Shown here: piece by piece, positions 56,479 through 64,000 of the stretch | Layout of the letters: the number at the start of each line of letters is the position of its first letter | How positions within the stretch are numbered: the stretch's first letter is position 1 | Assembly (NCBI GenBank): GCA_017792465.1 | Contig: CP051234.1 | Coordinates: 2,760,501-2,824,500, forward strand | Length of the DNA: 64,000 nt | Direction of reading: 5' to 3' | From: Filomicrobium sp. | GTDB lineage: Bacteria; Pseudomonadota; Alphaproteobacteria; Rhizobiales; Hyphomicrobiaceae | The notes under the pieces: generated by a model | Told to the model about the DNA's origin: nothing | The model's database searches: none | Seen by the model: the letters and a program-made list of their open reading frames with translations, nothing else | Made by a program: the position numbers and the translations under genes

Positions 56479-56687
56479 ACCTGCTCCTGTGCGGCCGACG
56501 CTGCAACGTCAGACCTTGTGTGTATTAAGAATTCAAACTCGGTGATTGGCGGCACTATAGGGATCGATGATCGAAGGGCAAGCGCTCCGCCTGTAGGGGG
56601 TCTCGAATAGCGATATGCTGCATGTGAGCATGTGGCGGCTGCGCTGGGTGCTCCGGTGGCGAGGAGCGCCGTGCGGATGGCTCAGGG

Positions 56688-57707
56688 TCAGCGGGACAGC
56701 CGTGCGAGCGCCAAGACCAGGCCCTCGGTGATGAGATCATCGCGCGATCCGGTCTGGCGGGATTTTTTTGCGGCCGTTGAAATCAGTTCGTTGGCGCGGC
56801 CGAGTTTCGGCAAGCTCCATTTGCGGGTTTGTGCGGTGACGGCGTTCTTCTGCTTGAAGTGCAAAGGCGGGCGCAGGCTTTTCATGACGTCTGCCAGTGG
56901 GCGGCCTGCATCGGTTTCGGCGACGATGCGATGGAGGCGCAGAAAATGGCGCTGCAGAGCGATAATGACGGATTGAGCGTTTTCGCCTGAGCTGAGTGCG
57001 CGTGCCAGTTCGCGCGCGGCGGGTCCGGCCTGGCCGCCAGCGGCGGCGTTGACGATGCGGTCGATGTTGAGTTCGGAAGCATCACTGACGATAGCTTCGA
57101 CGTCGCTTAGCTCGATGCGATTTCGCTCGCCGCAGTACAAGACGAGCTTGCCGATCTCGCCGCGAGACAAGGCGCGGTCGGCGCCGAGCTGGGCGAGCAG
57201 GACTTCGCGCGCTTCCGGGGCGATGGTCTTTCCGGCGGCCTTCATTTCTTCATCGACCAAAGCGCCCAGGTCGCGGCCTTCGTCGGGGAAGCAGGCGATG
57301 GCGGCGGCGTGTTTGGCCTTTTCGAAGACGCTGCGCATTTTGTCGGATGGCTTGAGGTTGCCGGCTTCGACGACGAGGATGCCGGCCAACGGTCCGGGGC
57401 GGACGAGTTCTTCGATCAGTTTCGCATTGATGCGGCGGCCTGCGGTAGCGAGTACAACCTTGCGGCCCCCGAACATCGGGATCGTCATCAGCTCGTTGGC
57501 GATACGATCCGGCTCGGATTCCAGGTCGGCGTCGTCGAGGCGGATGATTTCGGAGGGGGGATTTTCCTGCGCGGCCCAGGCTTTGGCGGCGTTGCGGGCG
57601 CGCTCGGCGATGAGGCCGGCATCGGTGCCGTAGGTCAGGACGGCCGTGATCGCATTTGAGGGAGATTTAATGAAGCGCTCGGCTTCATGGCTTTTGACGG
57701 CGACCAT
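56688..57707 (-). CDS. holA: DNA polymerase III delta subunit
   Basis: The clamp-loader wrench subunit that opens the beta clamp. It has 339 residues. Visible: VLTYGTDAGLIAERARNAAKAW, the IPMFGGRKVVLATAGRRIN beta-clamp-contact strand region, EEMKAAGKTIAPEAREVLLAQLGADRALSRGEIGKLVLYCG and the C-terminal DPKRKN-like stretch here HFKQKNAVTAQTRKWSL. Its stop codon is followed by 209 non-coding bases before the kinase gene. holA-lptE-leuS is a conserved order. Confidence 0.95.
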   Translation of the reverse strand: MVAVKSHEAERFIKSPSNAITAVLTYGTDAGLIAERARNAAKAWAAQENPPSEIIRLDDADLESEPDRIANELMTIPMFGGRKVVLATAGRRINAKLIEELVRPGPLAGILVVEAGNLKPSDKMRSVFEKAKHAAAIACFPDEGRDLGALVDEEMKAAGKTIAPEAREVLLAQLGADRALSRGEIGKLVLYCGERNRIELSDVEAIVSDASELNIDRIVNAAAGGQAGPAARELARALSSGENAQSVIIALQRHFLRLHRIVAETDAGRPLADVMKSLRPPLHFKQKNAVTAQTRKWSLPKLGRANELISTAAKKSRQTGSRDDLITEGLVLALARLSR

Positions 57708-57735
57708 GGTCCCATCCCCGGCAAGTTCACTAACT

Positions 57736-58344
57736 TCAGGCCGAGGTTGCCATAAACGCCGACAGCCGGGCGATCAAATCGGTCGCGACCGTTTTGGCGG
57801 CGCGATCTTCGGCTTCGCGACGTGCGCGAACGTTGGAGAAGATCGAGTTGAAGCGTTCGAAACCAGCACGGCCATAGCTCGTTCCGGTGAGCACGACTTT
57901 TTTGTCGGTGAGCCGGACGACCTTGAACTTGGCGTCGAGGTTATAGACCTGTGCACGGGCATCACCGCTGCGTTGGACAAGCGTTGAAATGACCCGTTCG
58001 CGGACCGCGATTTCGACGCGGTATTCCGGCGGCAGCGGCTTGGCGCCGCCATTTGCCTGGAAAATCAATTCGTTGCGGATCTGCTGACCGACGCGGCCAG
58101 GGATCGGGGCAACCTGCAGATGTGCCAGTTTTTCGGTGGTTGGCCGGCCGCCGCCGAGATCGGCATATAGCGGTCTGAAGCCGCCATCGCCACAGGCTAC
58201 GAGCAACGGCGCCGCGACGAGGGCTAAGGCGATCGCTGCAAACCGGCGACCGAAACGCGATTTCGCGCGTGCCTGGCCCTGCTGGCTCGGCACTTGGCGG
58301 CCTTTTCCGAAGAGTTTGCTCCAACCCGGCTCAAACGACGACAT
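57736..58344 (-). CDS. lptE: LPS-assembly lipoprotein LptE
   Basis: A 202-residue lipoprotein that plugs the LptD barrel for LPS insertion in the outer membrane. The hydrophobic region [16 protein letters not shown] ends in a lipobox with lipidated Cys51; LptE-like blocks follow ([46 protein letters not shown]-like end). The lead before the hydrophobic region is unusually long (34 residues), but no later start fits. It overlaps the leuS end by 14 bases, so it is read from leuS mRNA. Confidence 0.88.
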   Translation of the reverse strand: MSSFEPGWSKLFGKGRQVPSQQGQARAKSRFGRRFAAIALALVAAPLLVACGDGGFRPLYADLGGGRPTTEKLAHLQVAPIPGRVGQQIRNELIFQANGGAKPLPPEYRVEIAVRERVISTLVQRSGDARAQVYNLDAKFKVVRLTDKKVVLTGTSYGRAGFERFNSIFSNVRARREAEDRAAKTVATDLIARLSAFMATSA

Positions 58345-60967
58345 TTACGATCCTCTGCGGAACGACAATCACCTTCTTGGGCTGCCGACCATCCAAAGCG
58401 CGGACAATAGCTTCAAGCGCCAGTGCGGCGGCTTCAACCTCATCTTTAGAGGCGTCCTTGGCGATTTTCAGTTCGTCCCGTCGCTTTCCATTCACCTGTA
58501 CGGCAATGGTGATCTCATCGTCAACGAGCAAGGCCGGTTCTGGCTCCGGCCAAGGCTGATTGGTGACGAGGGTGTTGTAACCGAGCCGCGACCAGCATTC
58601 TTCGGCCAGATGCGGCATCATTGGGGCGAACATCTGGACTGTGAATTCTCCGGCCTCGCGCAGCGCCCAATCGTGGCCTTCGCCGTCCTTTTGCAGGGAC
58701 GAACCGAGAACATTGGCGAGATCGTAAAGCGTGGCGACAGCAACGTTGAAGCGCAGGGCTTCGATGTTGCGGCCGACATTATGGAGCGCCTTGTGGACGG
58801 CGCGGCGCAATTCGGTGGCTTCGGGCCCGAATTTTTCCGGCTTCGGAGCATCCTTGGCGGCGGCTTTTTCGGCGATTTCGCTGATGACGCGCCAAATGCG
58901 TTGGACGAAACGGCGGGCGCCTTCGACGCCGACGTCGGTGTAGATGACGTCGCGCTCGGGTGGGCTGTCGGAGAGGACGAACCAGCGGGCCGTGTCGGCG
59001 CCGTAGTTGCCGATGAATTCGTCGAGGTCGATGACGTTCTTCTTGGATTTCGACATCTTCTCGATCGGACCGATGGTGACGGGGGCTCCGGTTTTCGCCT
59101 CCTTGGCCGAGCGATCTTTGCCTTCGCCTTCCAAAACGACGGATTCAGGCGGCAGCCAGGCGCCTTCGGACGATTTGTAGGTTTCGTGGGTCACCATGCC
59201 TTGCGTGAAGAGCGCCGCGAAGGGTTCGCGCAGGTTGGAGCCCTTGCCGGTGGCTTTCGGCGCGTGTCCGGCATCGGTCATGGCGCGGAAGAAGAAGCGC
59301 GAATAGAGCAAGTGCAGGATCGCGTGCTCGACCCCACCGATATACTGGTCGACGGGGAGCCAGTAGCCGGCCTCTTTGGCGTCGACGGGTTTGTCGGCGT
59401 GGGGGGCGGTAAAGCGGACGTAATACCAGGACGAGTCGACGAAGGTGTCCATGGTGTCGGTTTCGCGCTTGGCCTGCTTGCCGCATTGCGGGCAGTCGAC
59501 CTTGCTCCAGGTCGGATGGCGCTCCAGCGGGTTGCCGGGGGCGTCGAAGGTTGCATCTTCGGGCAGTTCGACGGGGAGCTGATCGTCGGGGACCGGGACA
59601 ACGCCGCAATCACCGCAGTGGATGATGGGGATCGGGCAGCCCCAGTAGCGCTGGCGGGAAATGCCCCAGTCGCGCAGGCGGAAGTTGACCTTGCGGTTGG
59701 CGACCGGCTTGCCGAACAGCTTTTCTTTCTCAAGCCGCGAGACGACCTCGTCGAAAGCCTGCTTGGGGTTCATTCCATCCAGGAAACGCGAGTTGATCAT
59801 GGTGCCGTCGCCGTCGGCGGCAGTGTCGCCGATCTCGAAGGTTGCGGCGTCTTCGCCTGCTGGCAGAACGACGGGGACGACCGGCAAATCGTAGGCGCGG
59901 GCGAAATCGAGGTCGCGCTGGTCACCAGAGGGGCAACCGAAAATCGCGCCGGTGCCGTAGTCCATGAGGACGAAGTTGGCGACCCAGACGGGCAGAAGCC
60001 AGTCAGGATCGAGTGGATGGCGGACGCGCAGGCCGGTGTCGACGCCTTTTTTCTCCGCGCTTTCCAGATCTGCGGCGGAGGTTCCCTGGCGGGCGCACTC
60101 GGCGGCGAATTCGGCGATCTCGGGCTTGTTCTTGGCAGCTGCCTTAGCGAGCGGGTGATCGGGGGCGATCGCCAGGAAGGATGCACCAAAGAGCGTATCA
60201 GGCCGGGTCGTGAAGACTTCGATTTCCTCGATGCCAGCGGCTGCGCCCTTATCCTCGATGGCCCAGCGGACCATGGCGCCTTCGGAGCGGCCGATCCAGT
60301 TGGCCTGCATGATGCGGACTTTTTCGGGCCACTGGTCGAGGGTGTCGAGCGCTTCGAGCAGCTCTTCGGCGTAGTGCGTGATGCGGAAGAACCATTGAGT
60401 CAGTTCGCGCTGCTCGACGAGCGCGCCCGAACGCCAGCCGCGGCCGTCGATCACCTGCTCGTTAGCCAGAACGGTGTTGTCGACCGGGTCCCAGTTGACT
60501 TTCGAGGACTTGCGGTAGGCCAAGTCCTTTTTCATCATGTCGATGAAGAGCTTTTGCTGGTGCTTGTAGTAGTCGACATCGCAGGTGGCGAATTCGCGCG
60601 ACCAGTCGATGGCGAAGCCCATGGATTTGAGTTGTTCGCGCATGGCGGCGATGTTTTCGCGGGTCCAGGCGCCGGGGTGGACCTTGCGTTCCATGGCGGC
60701 GTTTTCGGCCGGCATGCCGAAGGCGTCCCAGCCCATCGGATGCAGAACATTGAAGCCTTTGGCGCGCTTATAGCGGGCGAACACGTCGCCCATCGTGTAG
60801 TTGCGCGAGTGTCCGACGTGGATCCGGCCTGAGGGATATGGGAACATCTCGAGGATGTAGGCCTTGGGGCGCTTGTCATCGGCTTTGGCGGCAAAAAGGT
60901 CGGCTTCCTGCCAGATTTCCTGCCAGTGTTTCTCGCGTTCAGGCGCGTTATAGCGTTCGACTGCCAT
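58331..60967 (-). CDS. leuS: Leucyl-tRNA synthetase
   Basis: Charges tRNA-Leu. It has 878 residues, normal for bacterial LeuRS. The class I HIGH signature is in [17 protein letters not shown]. The editing domain includes [15 protein letters not shown], the zinc-like Cys pairs are IIHCGDCG and VDCPQCGKQ, and KMSKS is [15 protein letters not shown]. The anticodon and C-terminal domains follow to [11 protein letters not shown]. The ATG at 60967 is chosen; a longer frame exists. leuS-lptE-holA is a conserved Hyphomicrobiales order. Confidence 0.98.
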   Translation of the reverse strand: MAVERYNAPEREKHWQEIWQEADLFAAKADDKRPKAYILEMFPYPSGRIHVGHSRNYTMGDVFARYKRAKGFNVLHPMGWDAFGMPAENAAMERKVHPGAWTRENIAAMREQLKSMGFAIDWSREFATCDVDYYKHQQKLFIDMMKKDLAYRKSSKVNWDPVDNTVLANEQVIDGRGWRSGALVEQRELTQWFFRITHYAEELLEALDTLDQWPEKVRIMQANWIGRSEGAMVRWAIEDKGAAAGIEEIEVFTTRPDTLFGASFLAIAPDHPLAKAAAKNKPEIAEFAAECARQGTSAADLESAEKKGVDTGLRVRHPLDPDWLLPVWVANFVLMDYGTGAIFGCPSGDQRDLDFARAYDLPVVPVVLPAGEDAATFEIGDTAADGDGTMINSRFLDGMNPKQAFDEVVSRLEKEKLFGKPVANRKVNFRLRDWGISRQRYWGCPIPIIHCGDCGVVPVPDDQLPVELPEDATFDAPGNPLERHPTWSKVDCPQCGKQAKRETDTMDTFVDSSWYYVRFTAPHADKPVDAKEAGYWLPVDQYIGGVEHAILHLLYSRFFFRAMTDAGHAPKATGKGSNLREPFAALFTQGMVTHETYKSSEGAWLPPESVVLEGEGKDRSAKEAKTGAPVTIGPIEKMSKSKKNVIDLDEFIGNYGADTARWFVLSDSPPERDVIYTDVGVEGARRFVQRIWRVISEIAEKAAAKDAPKPEKFGPEATELRRAVHKALHNVGRNIEALRFNVAVATLYDLANVLGSSLQKDGEGHDWALREAGEFTVQMFAPMMPHLAEECWSRLGYNTLVTNQPWPEPEPALLVDDEITIAVQVNGKRRDELKIAKDASKDEVEAAALALEAIVRALDGRQPKKVIVVPQRIVNVVV

Positions 60968-61117
60968 GGGATTTGGCCCGTCCCCTCGTGTATATGGAGC
61001 TTCAGCTCGCAACTGCATCTGTTCGGCGGGAGATGACCGCAAAGGTGGCAACGGGTCAAGCGAGGCGATCGAATGGGGCTTGCGAAGGGCCTGGATATCC
61101 TCTGAAGGAGGTTTGAA

Positions 61118-61786
61118 GTGACTGAAACGACGGCTGAAAGGCTGAATGCGGTGCGACAGCGGATCGCAAGGGCTGCGGCAGCAGGTGTCGGGCGGGTTCC
61201 GAGTGACGTGACGCTAATTGCTGTTTCAAAGACGTTTGCGGCGGAGGATATCCGTCCGGTCCTGGACGCCGGGCAGCGCGATTTCGGTGAAAACCGCGTG
61301 CAAGAGGCGCAGGGCAAGTGGCCGGGCCTCAAGGAGGATTATCCGGACATCGTTTTGCATCTGATCGGGCCGCTGCAATCCAACAAGGCGGCCGACGCGG
61401 TGGCGCTATTTGACGCCATTCATTCCATCGACCGTCCGAAGATTGCCAGGGCGCTGGCGAAGGAAATGGACGCTCAAGGGCGAAAGCCGAAGCTTTTCAT
61501 CCAGGTGAATACCGGGGAAGAGGATCAAAAAGCCGGGGTCTTGCCGAAGGAGGCTGGAGATTTATTGGCGTTGTGCCGCGATGAATTGGGATTGGAAATT
61601 GCGGGGCTGATGTGCATTCCGCCGGTTGAAGAAGAGCCCGCTATTCACTTCGCGTTTTTGCACAAGCTTGCCGGAGAGCTCGGATTGAAAGAGCTCAGCA
61701 TGGGTATGAGCGGGGATTTCGAAACGGCGGTGGAATTGGGGGCGACTTACGTCCGCGTCGGCTCGGCGATTTTTGGTGATAGATAA
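61118..61786 (+). CDS. YggS/PLPBP family pyridoxal-phosphate homeostasis protein
   Basis: A 222-residue fold-type III PLP protein (alanine racemase N-terminal domain) that buffers PLP and affects amino-acid metabolism without a known enzymatic reaction. The PLP-Lys lies in [32 protein letters not shown], with later [33 protein letters not shown] and the C-terminal [28 protein letters not shown]. The start is a GTG preceded by AAGGAGG. Divergent from leuS. Confidence 0.95.
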   Translation: MTETTAERLNAVRQRIARAAAAGVGRVPSDVTLIAVSKTFAAEDIRPVLDAGQRDFGENRVQEAQGKWPGLKEDYPDIVLHLIGPLQSNKAADAVALFDAIHSIDRPKIARALAKEMDAQGRKPKLFIQVNTGEEDQKAGVLPKEAGDLLALCRDELGLEIAGLMCIPPVEEEPAIHFAFLHKLAGELGLKELSMGMSGDFETAVELGATYVRVGSAIFGDR

Positions 61787-62047
61787 ACGTTCTGTGGAAA
61801 ACAGACTATAGCGCGAATTCCTTCTTGCTGTTTGCAAAAAGGGCGCACAAAGTCCCAGCGCTTATAGTTGTTGCGTTTGTTCCGAAACATGAAATTTGGG
61901 GACCGCTAAGCCGGCTAAAACCTAGCGGCCCCAAGTTCCACCGCCGTGTCCGGCGACGCAACTTCAGCAACCTTAGATTCGCATGAGCGAATCCAAGGCG
62001 TCAATGGATTCGGCTGCTTTTCCACAATTGAAAAAAGCAGGACCGAC

Positions 62048-62416
62048 ATGACAATCACCGTTCCCATCACGACGACTGAGCTGATTTGGATCGGCTTTTC
62101 AGGGGCGAAATACATATTTCGTGTTCATCCTATCGGCGAGATGTTTTGGCCAAATCAGCCGGGGAATTACATCTATGCCAAGATAGATCAGTTTGGATTT
62201 TGGCAGCCAGTTTACATCGGTCAGGGAGATTTAGCCGAGCGGTCAAATATTGGTCGCCATCACCAGGGGCATTGCATTTTGAGTAAGGGTGCAACCCATT
62301 TCCATGAGCACCTGAATGCAAATAGCATTTTGCGATTGATCGAAGAACGCGATTTGCTAGCGGCCTTTCCAATGACGTATGCGCCCGTAGGTTGCAACGT
62401 CAAATACGGTGGCTAG
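62048..62416 (+). CDS. Small GIY-YIG nuclease-like protein
   Basis: A 122-residue protein. The middle has the GIY-YIG arrangement: NYIYAKID, a short spacer, then PVYIGQGDLAER with Arg after Y-I-G-x-G. Downstream are a GATHFHEHL block, an R-x-x-E-E-R-D-L-L helix and a closing YAPVGCNVKYGG, as in short GIY-YIG-family proteins of Hyphomicrobiales. It has no added DNA-binding domain. The role (repair-like nuclease, mobile-element remnant or inactive) cannot be told. The ATG at 62048 is the likely start; a longer frame begins at 61946. Its 3' neighbourhood holds REP-like hairpins. Confidence 0.65.
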   Translation: MTITVPITTTELIWIGFSGAKYIFRVHPIGEMFWPNQPGNYIYAKIDQFGFWQPVYIGQGDLAERSNIGRHHQGHCILSKGATHFHEHLNANSILRLIEERDLLAAFPMTYAPVGCNVKYGG

Positions 62417-62844
62417 TGACTTGCATCGGGTCGGAGAAAACCGTAGCGCCGTCCCGGTGGGGTGCAGTTCGTCTTTCCTTCGTCATCCCGGCGCAGGCCG
62501 GGATCCGGCCATGCTGCCGTATTCGGTAATGGGACCTTGTTAGCTGGCAAGCGTGGAATTCAGCGGCACTGGTGGAAGTTCTCCTTCGCCTTGGACAGGC
62601 CCCCGCCTGCGCGGGGGTGACGGTGGTGGGGGAGGAACTGTTTTCCCAGCCAAAGTCGGTTTCGTGGGTGATGGTGGCGGGATGGGTTGCGCCGTCAGGG
62701 ATTGCACTACTGCGAAAAGAGTTATGCCCATCCAAGCTTTTGGAACCTGGGGACGCTCAGTTCGTTCACTGTTTATAAAGTGTTAACGTGTCGATTAGTG
62801 ATTCGCGTTTGTGCATGCGTTTGGGATGAATAGGAGCGACCCAG
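62417..62844. other. Gap with paired REP-like hairpins
   Basis: About 430 bases, with no supported gene. It holds the two inverted REP-like hairpins reported next. The short frames on both strands (Pro/Arg/Gly-rich) are produced by the hairpin composition. Confidence 0.6.
62481..62620. repeat. Inverted pair of REP-like palindromes
   Basis: Left element: CGTC then ATCCCGGC-GCAG-GCCGGGAT (stem 62485-62504, eight perfect pairs). Right element: CCCCCGC-CTGC-GCGGGGG (62600-62617, seven perfect pairs), then TGACG. The right one is the left type read on the other strand: loop CTGC is the complement of GCAG, and the CGTCA flank lies on the opposite side. The elements lie about 95 bases apart. This is the layout of a REP doublet, as mobilised by RAYT-type transposases; none is encoded here. 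Confidence 0.75.
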
Positions 62845-63762
62845 ATGGCAGTAGCAAGCGCGACACTTGCCGAAGCAAACGCAGCGGCTGCGGATGCAGC
62901 GCGCGAAGCACGGGCTGAAGTCCTCCAGCGCGACAAAACCGAAGACGGTTCAGATAGCGCGGACGAAAAGGTCTCTCGCGGGACAGCGCGCGCTTCAACC
63001 TCCAACGACAAATGGCACAAGTTCGTCATTGACGTCTGGCTCACCGACCTCAACGCGACGGAATTCGGCGTTTACAAGCGCTCGCGCAACCGCGCCAAGT
63101 CGCGACAGTTTTCTTCCGACATGGATATCTATGCCGAGGTGATCGAGGACGGAAAGCGGACCGGTCTCGTCGGCTTCCGCAAAGACCCCTGGCGCAACAA
63201 TACTGGGATGGACCGGCGTCTCGTCTTCAAGCTCTTCACCAAGAGCCTGGGTTGGCGGGCGACGATGGATCTGATGATCGGGCGCAGCCTGCAGTTGACG
63301 ATGGGTGCGCGCGGCCTGCCGGTGACGGCTTATTCGATCAATACCAACGACGACGACTTCATCATTTATATGGAGCGTTCGGCCTATAAGTGGCCGTTAC
63401 TGCCCGAGCACTTCTCGTTCTTCCTGATGCGCGATGGAAAGCCTGAATATTATCGGCTGAAGCAGGCGCTTATCAATATTGGCGGCGACTACACGCTCTA
63501 TGACCAATACGACAACAAGATCGGCTACATCGACGGGAAGATCATGTCGCTGGCCGGTAAGTGGAAGTGTGGGGTCAAGGCTGAGCGAGCGGACAAGAAG
63601 CTTCTGACGACGATGAAGCTGTTCGCCGGGATGATCATCTTCAACCGGCAGACGCGCTGGCATGTGTGGCGGCTTTGGAAAGACGTGCTGGCTGGTAAAA
63701 TCGAGCCGAAGCTGGAGCACCAGGAGTCGGATCTTTATAAGAACCCACGGCGGATGCGTTAA
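62845..63762 (+). CDS. Conserved-looking protein of unknown function
   Basis: A 305-residue protein that I do not recognise. The first 50 residues are Ala/charged and likely disordered. From about residue 55 (WHKFVIDVWLTDLNATEFGVYK) the protein has regular amphipathic strands, many Trp, Tyr and Arg residues, and a late YTLYDQYDNKIGYIDGKIMS segment reminiscent of Tubby/LURP-one-type beta-barrels, which I offer only as a search hint. Near the end, FAGMIIFNRQTRWHVWRLW may be a membrane-associated helix. No signal peptide. A clear terminator follows. Confidence 0.7.
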   Translation: MAVASATLAEANAAAADAAREARAEVLQRDKTEDGSDSADEKVSRGTARASTSNDKWHKFVIDVWLTDLNATEFGVYKRSRNRAKSRQFSSDMDIYAEVIEDGKRTGLVGFRKDPWRNNTGMDRRLVFKLFTKSLGWRATMDLMIGRSLQLTMGARGLPVTAYSINTNDDDFIIYMERSAYKWPLLPEHFSFFLMRDGKPEYYRLKQALINIGGDYTLYDQYDNKIGYIDGKIMSLAGKWKCGVKAERADKKLLTTMKLFAGMIIFNRQTRWHVWRLWKDVLAGKIEPKLEHQESDLYKNPRRMR

Positions 63763-63800
63763 GCCGCGGCCGGTAACCGACCGAATAGATCGACAGAATT

Positions 63801-63838
63801 GAATGCCCGGATCGCCTAAAATCCGGGCATATTTTTTG
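63801..63838 (+). terminator. Rho-independent terminator after the last gene
   Basis: ATGCCCGGAT at 63803-63812 pairs perfectly with ATCCGGGCAT at 63821-63830 around an 8-base loop, followed by ATTTTTT. The remaining 160 bases of the window show no gene. Confidence 0.88.
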
Positions 63839-64000
63839 TGCATTCCGACTAATATTTAATCGATTGTCAGGTCTGCCCAAATCGGCTCAGAGGTCGATCA
63901 AATGTGGCTCGACAAAGTGACTTTCCTGATTAATAGTTCAGCATAATGCTTCATATTGCGCCGCTATTTCAGGCAAATCGGCCTTGTTTCGCGGGTGTGA

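Noticed and set aside
58136-60832. Very long plus-strand open frame (898 codons) opposite leuS
   Set aside because: It is the antisense shadow of a complete, motif-rich leucyl-tRNA synthetase. Its translation is Gly/Val/Asp-rich without domains, as expected in GC-rich DNA.

Overview
The window reads as a chromosomal segment of an alphaproteobacterium of the order Hyphomicrobiales (Rhizobiales). A Hyphomicrobium-like methylotroph or denitrifier is my best guess from gene content and protein style, but I cannot verify the genus. DNA is GC-rich and coding density is high. There is no prophage, insertion sequence, CRISPR array, rRNA or tRNA gene that I can see. Most genes are core housekeeping genes. 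The dominant theme is that this is the replication-origin domain of the chromosome.

Left flank (1-12.4 kb): tail of an M3 metallopeptidase; the agmatine-to-putrescine pair aguA-aguB; a TTC38-like TPR protein; an OpgC-type membrane acyltransferase; a three-gene, translationally coupled minus-strand unit of two Cys-containing secreted proteins and a Sco1/SenC protein; two DUF2865 paralogues; a quinone oxidoreductase; a SPOUT-type RNA methyltransferase; and an IalB-family secreted protein.

Origin domain (12.5-33 kb): smr-mltA-tim44, fxsA, secB, dnaQ, coaE, aroE, maf and ppsR run up to a non-coding gap at 20711-21124. On its other side, hemE-hemJ-rho, a YyaL-like thioredoxin-fold protein, mnmE-mnmG-rsmG and parA-parB lead away. 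The ppsR(RP001)/hemE gap is the position of the mapped origin in Caulobacter, so I call it candidate oriC. The genes flanking it diverge from it. Three near-perfect parS sites (24463, 28056, 28110) and a degenerate fourth inside rsmG lie between it and parB.

Right part (33-64 kb): hisE-coaA; a small putative DNA-binding protein in an AT-richer patch; rimM; a UbiH-like monooxygenase; tesB; glnK-amtB for ammonium uptake, followed by two strong terminators; a 981-residue secreted OmpA-domain protein built of 15 strictly alternating R-x-x-W motifs; map; radC and a coupled hydrolase; trxB; a LysR regulator; a stand-alone cyclic-nucleotide-binding domain; leuC; a CenR-like response regulator; an L,D-transpeptidase; rplS (with an unusual C-terminal extension) and trmD; pyrF, a PfkB kinase, holA-lptE-leuS; yggS. 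The right end carries a small GIY-YIG-like protein, an inverted pair of REP-like hairpins and an unrecognised 305-residue protein.

The most unusual items are the alternating-repeat OmpA protein, the Sco-linked secreted-protein unit, and the parS/oriC architecture. Nothing here is a clear defence, secondary-metabolite or mobile system.
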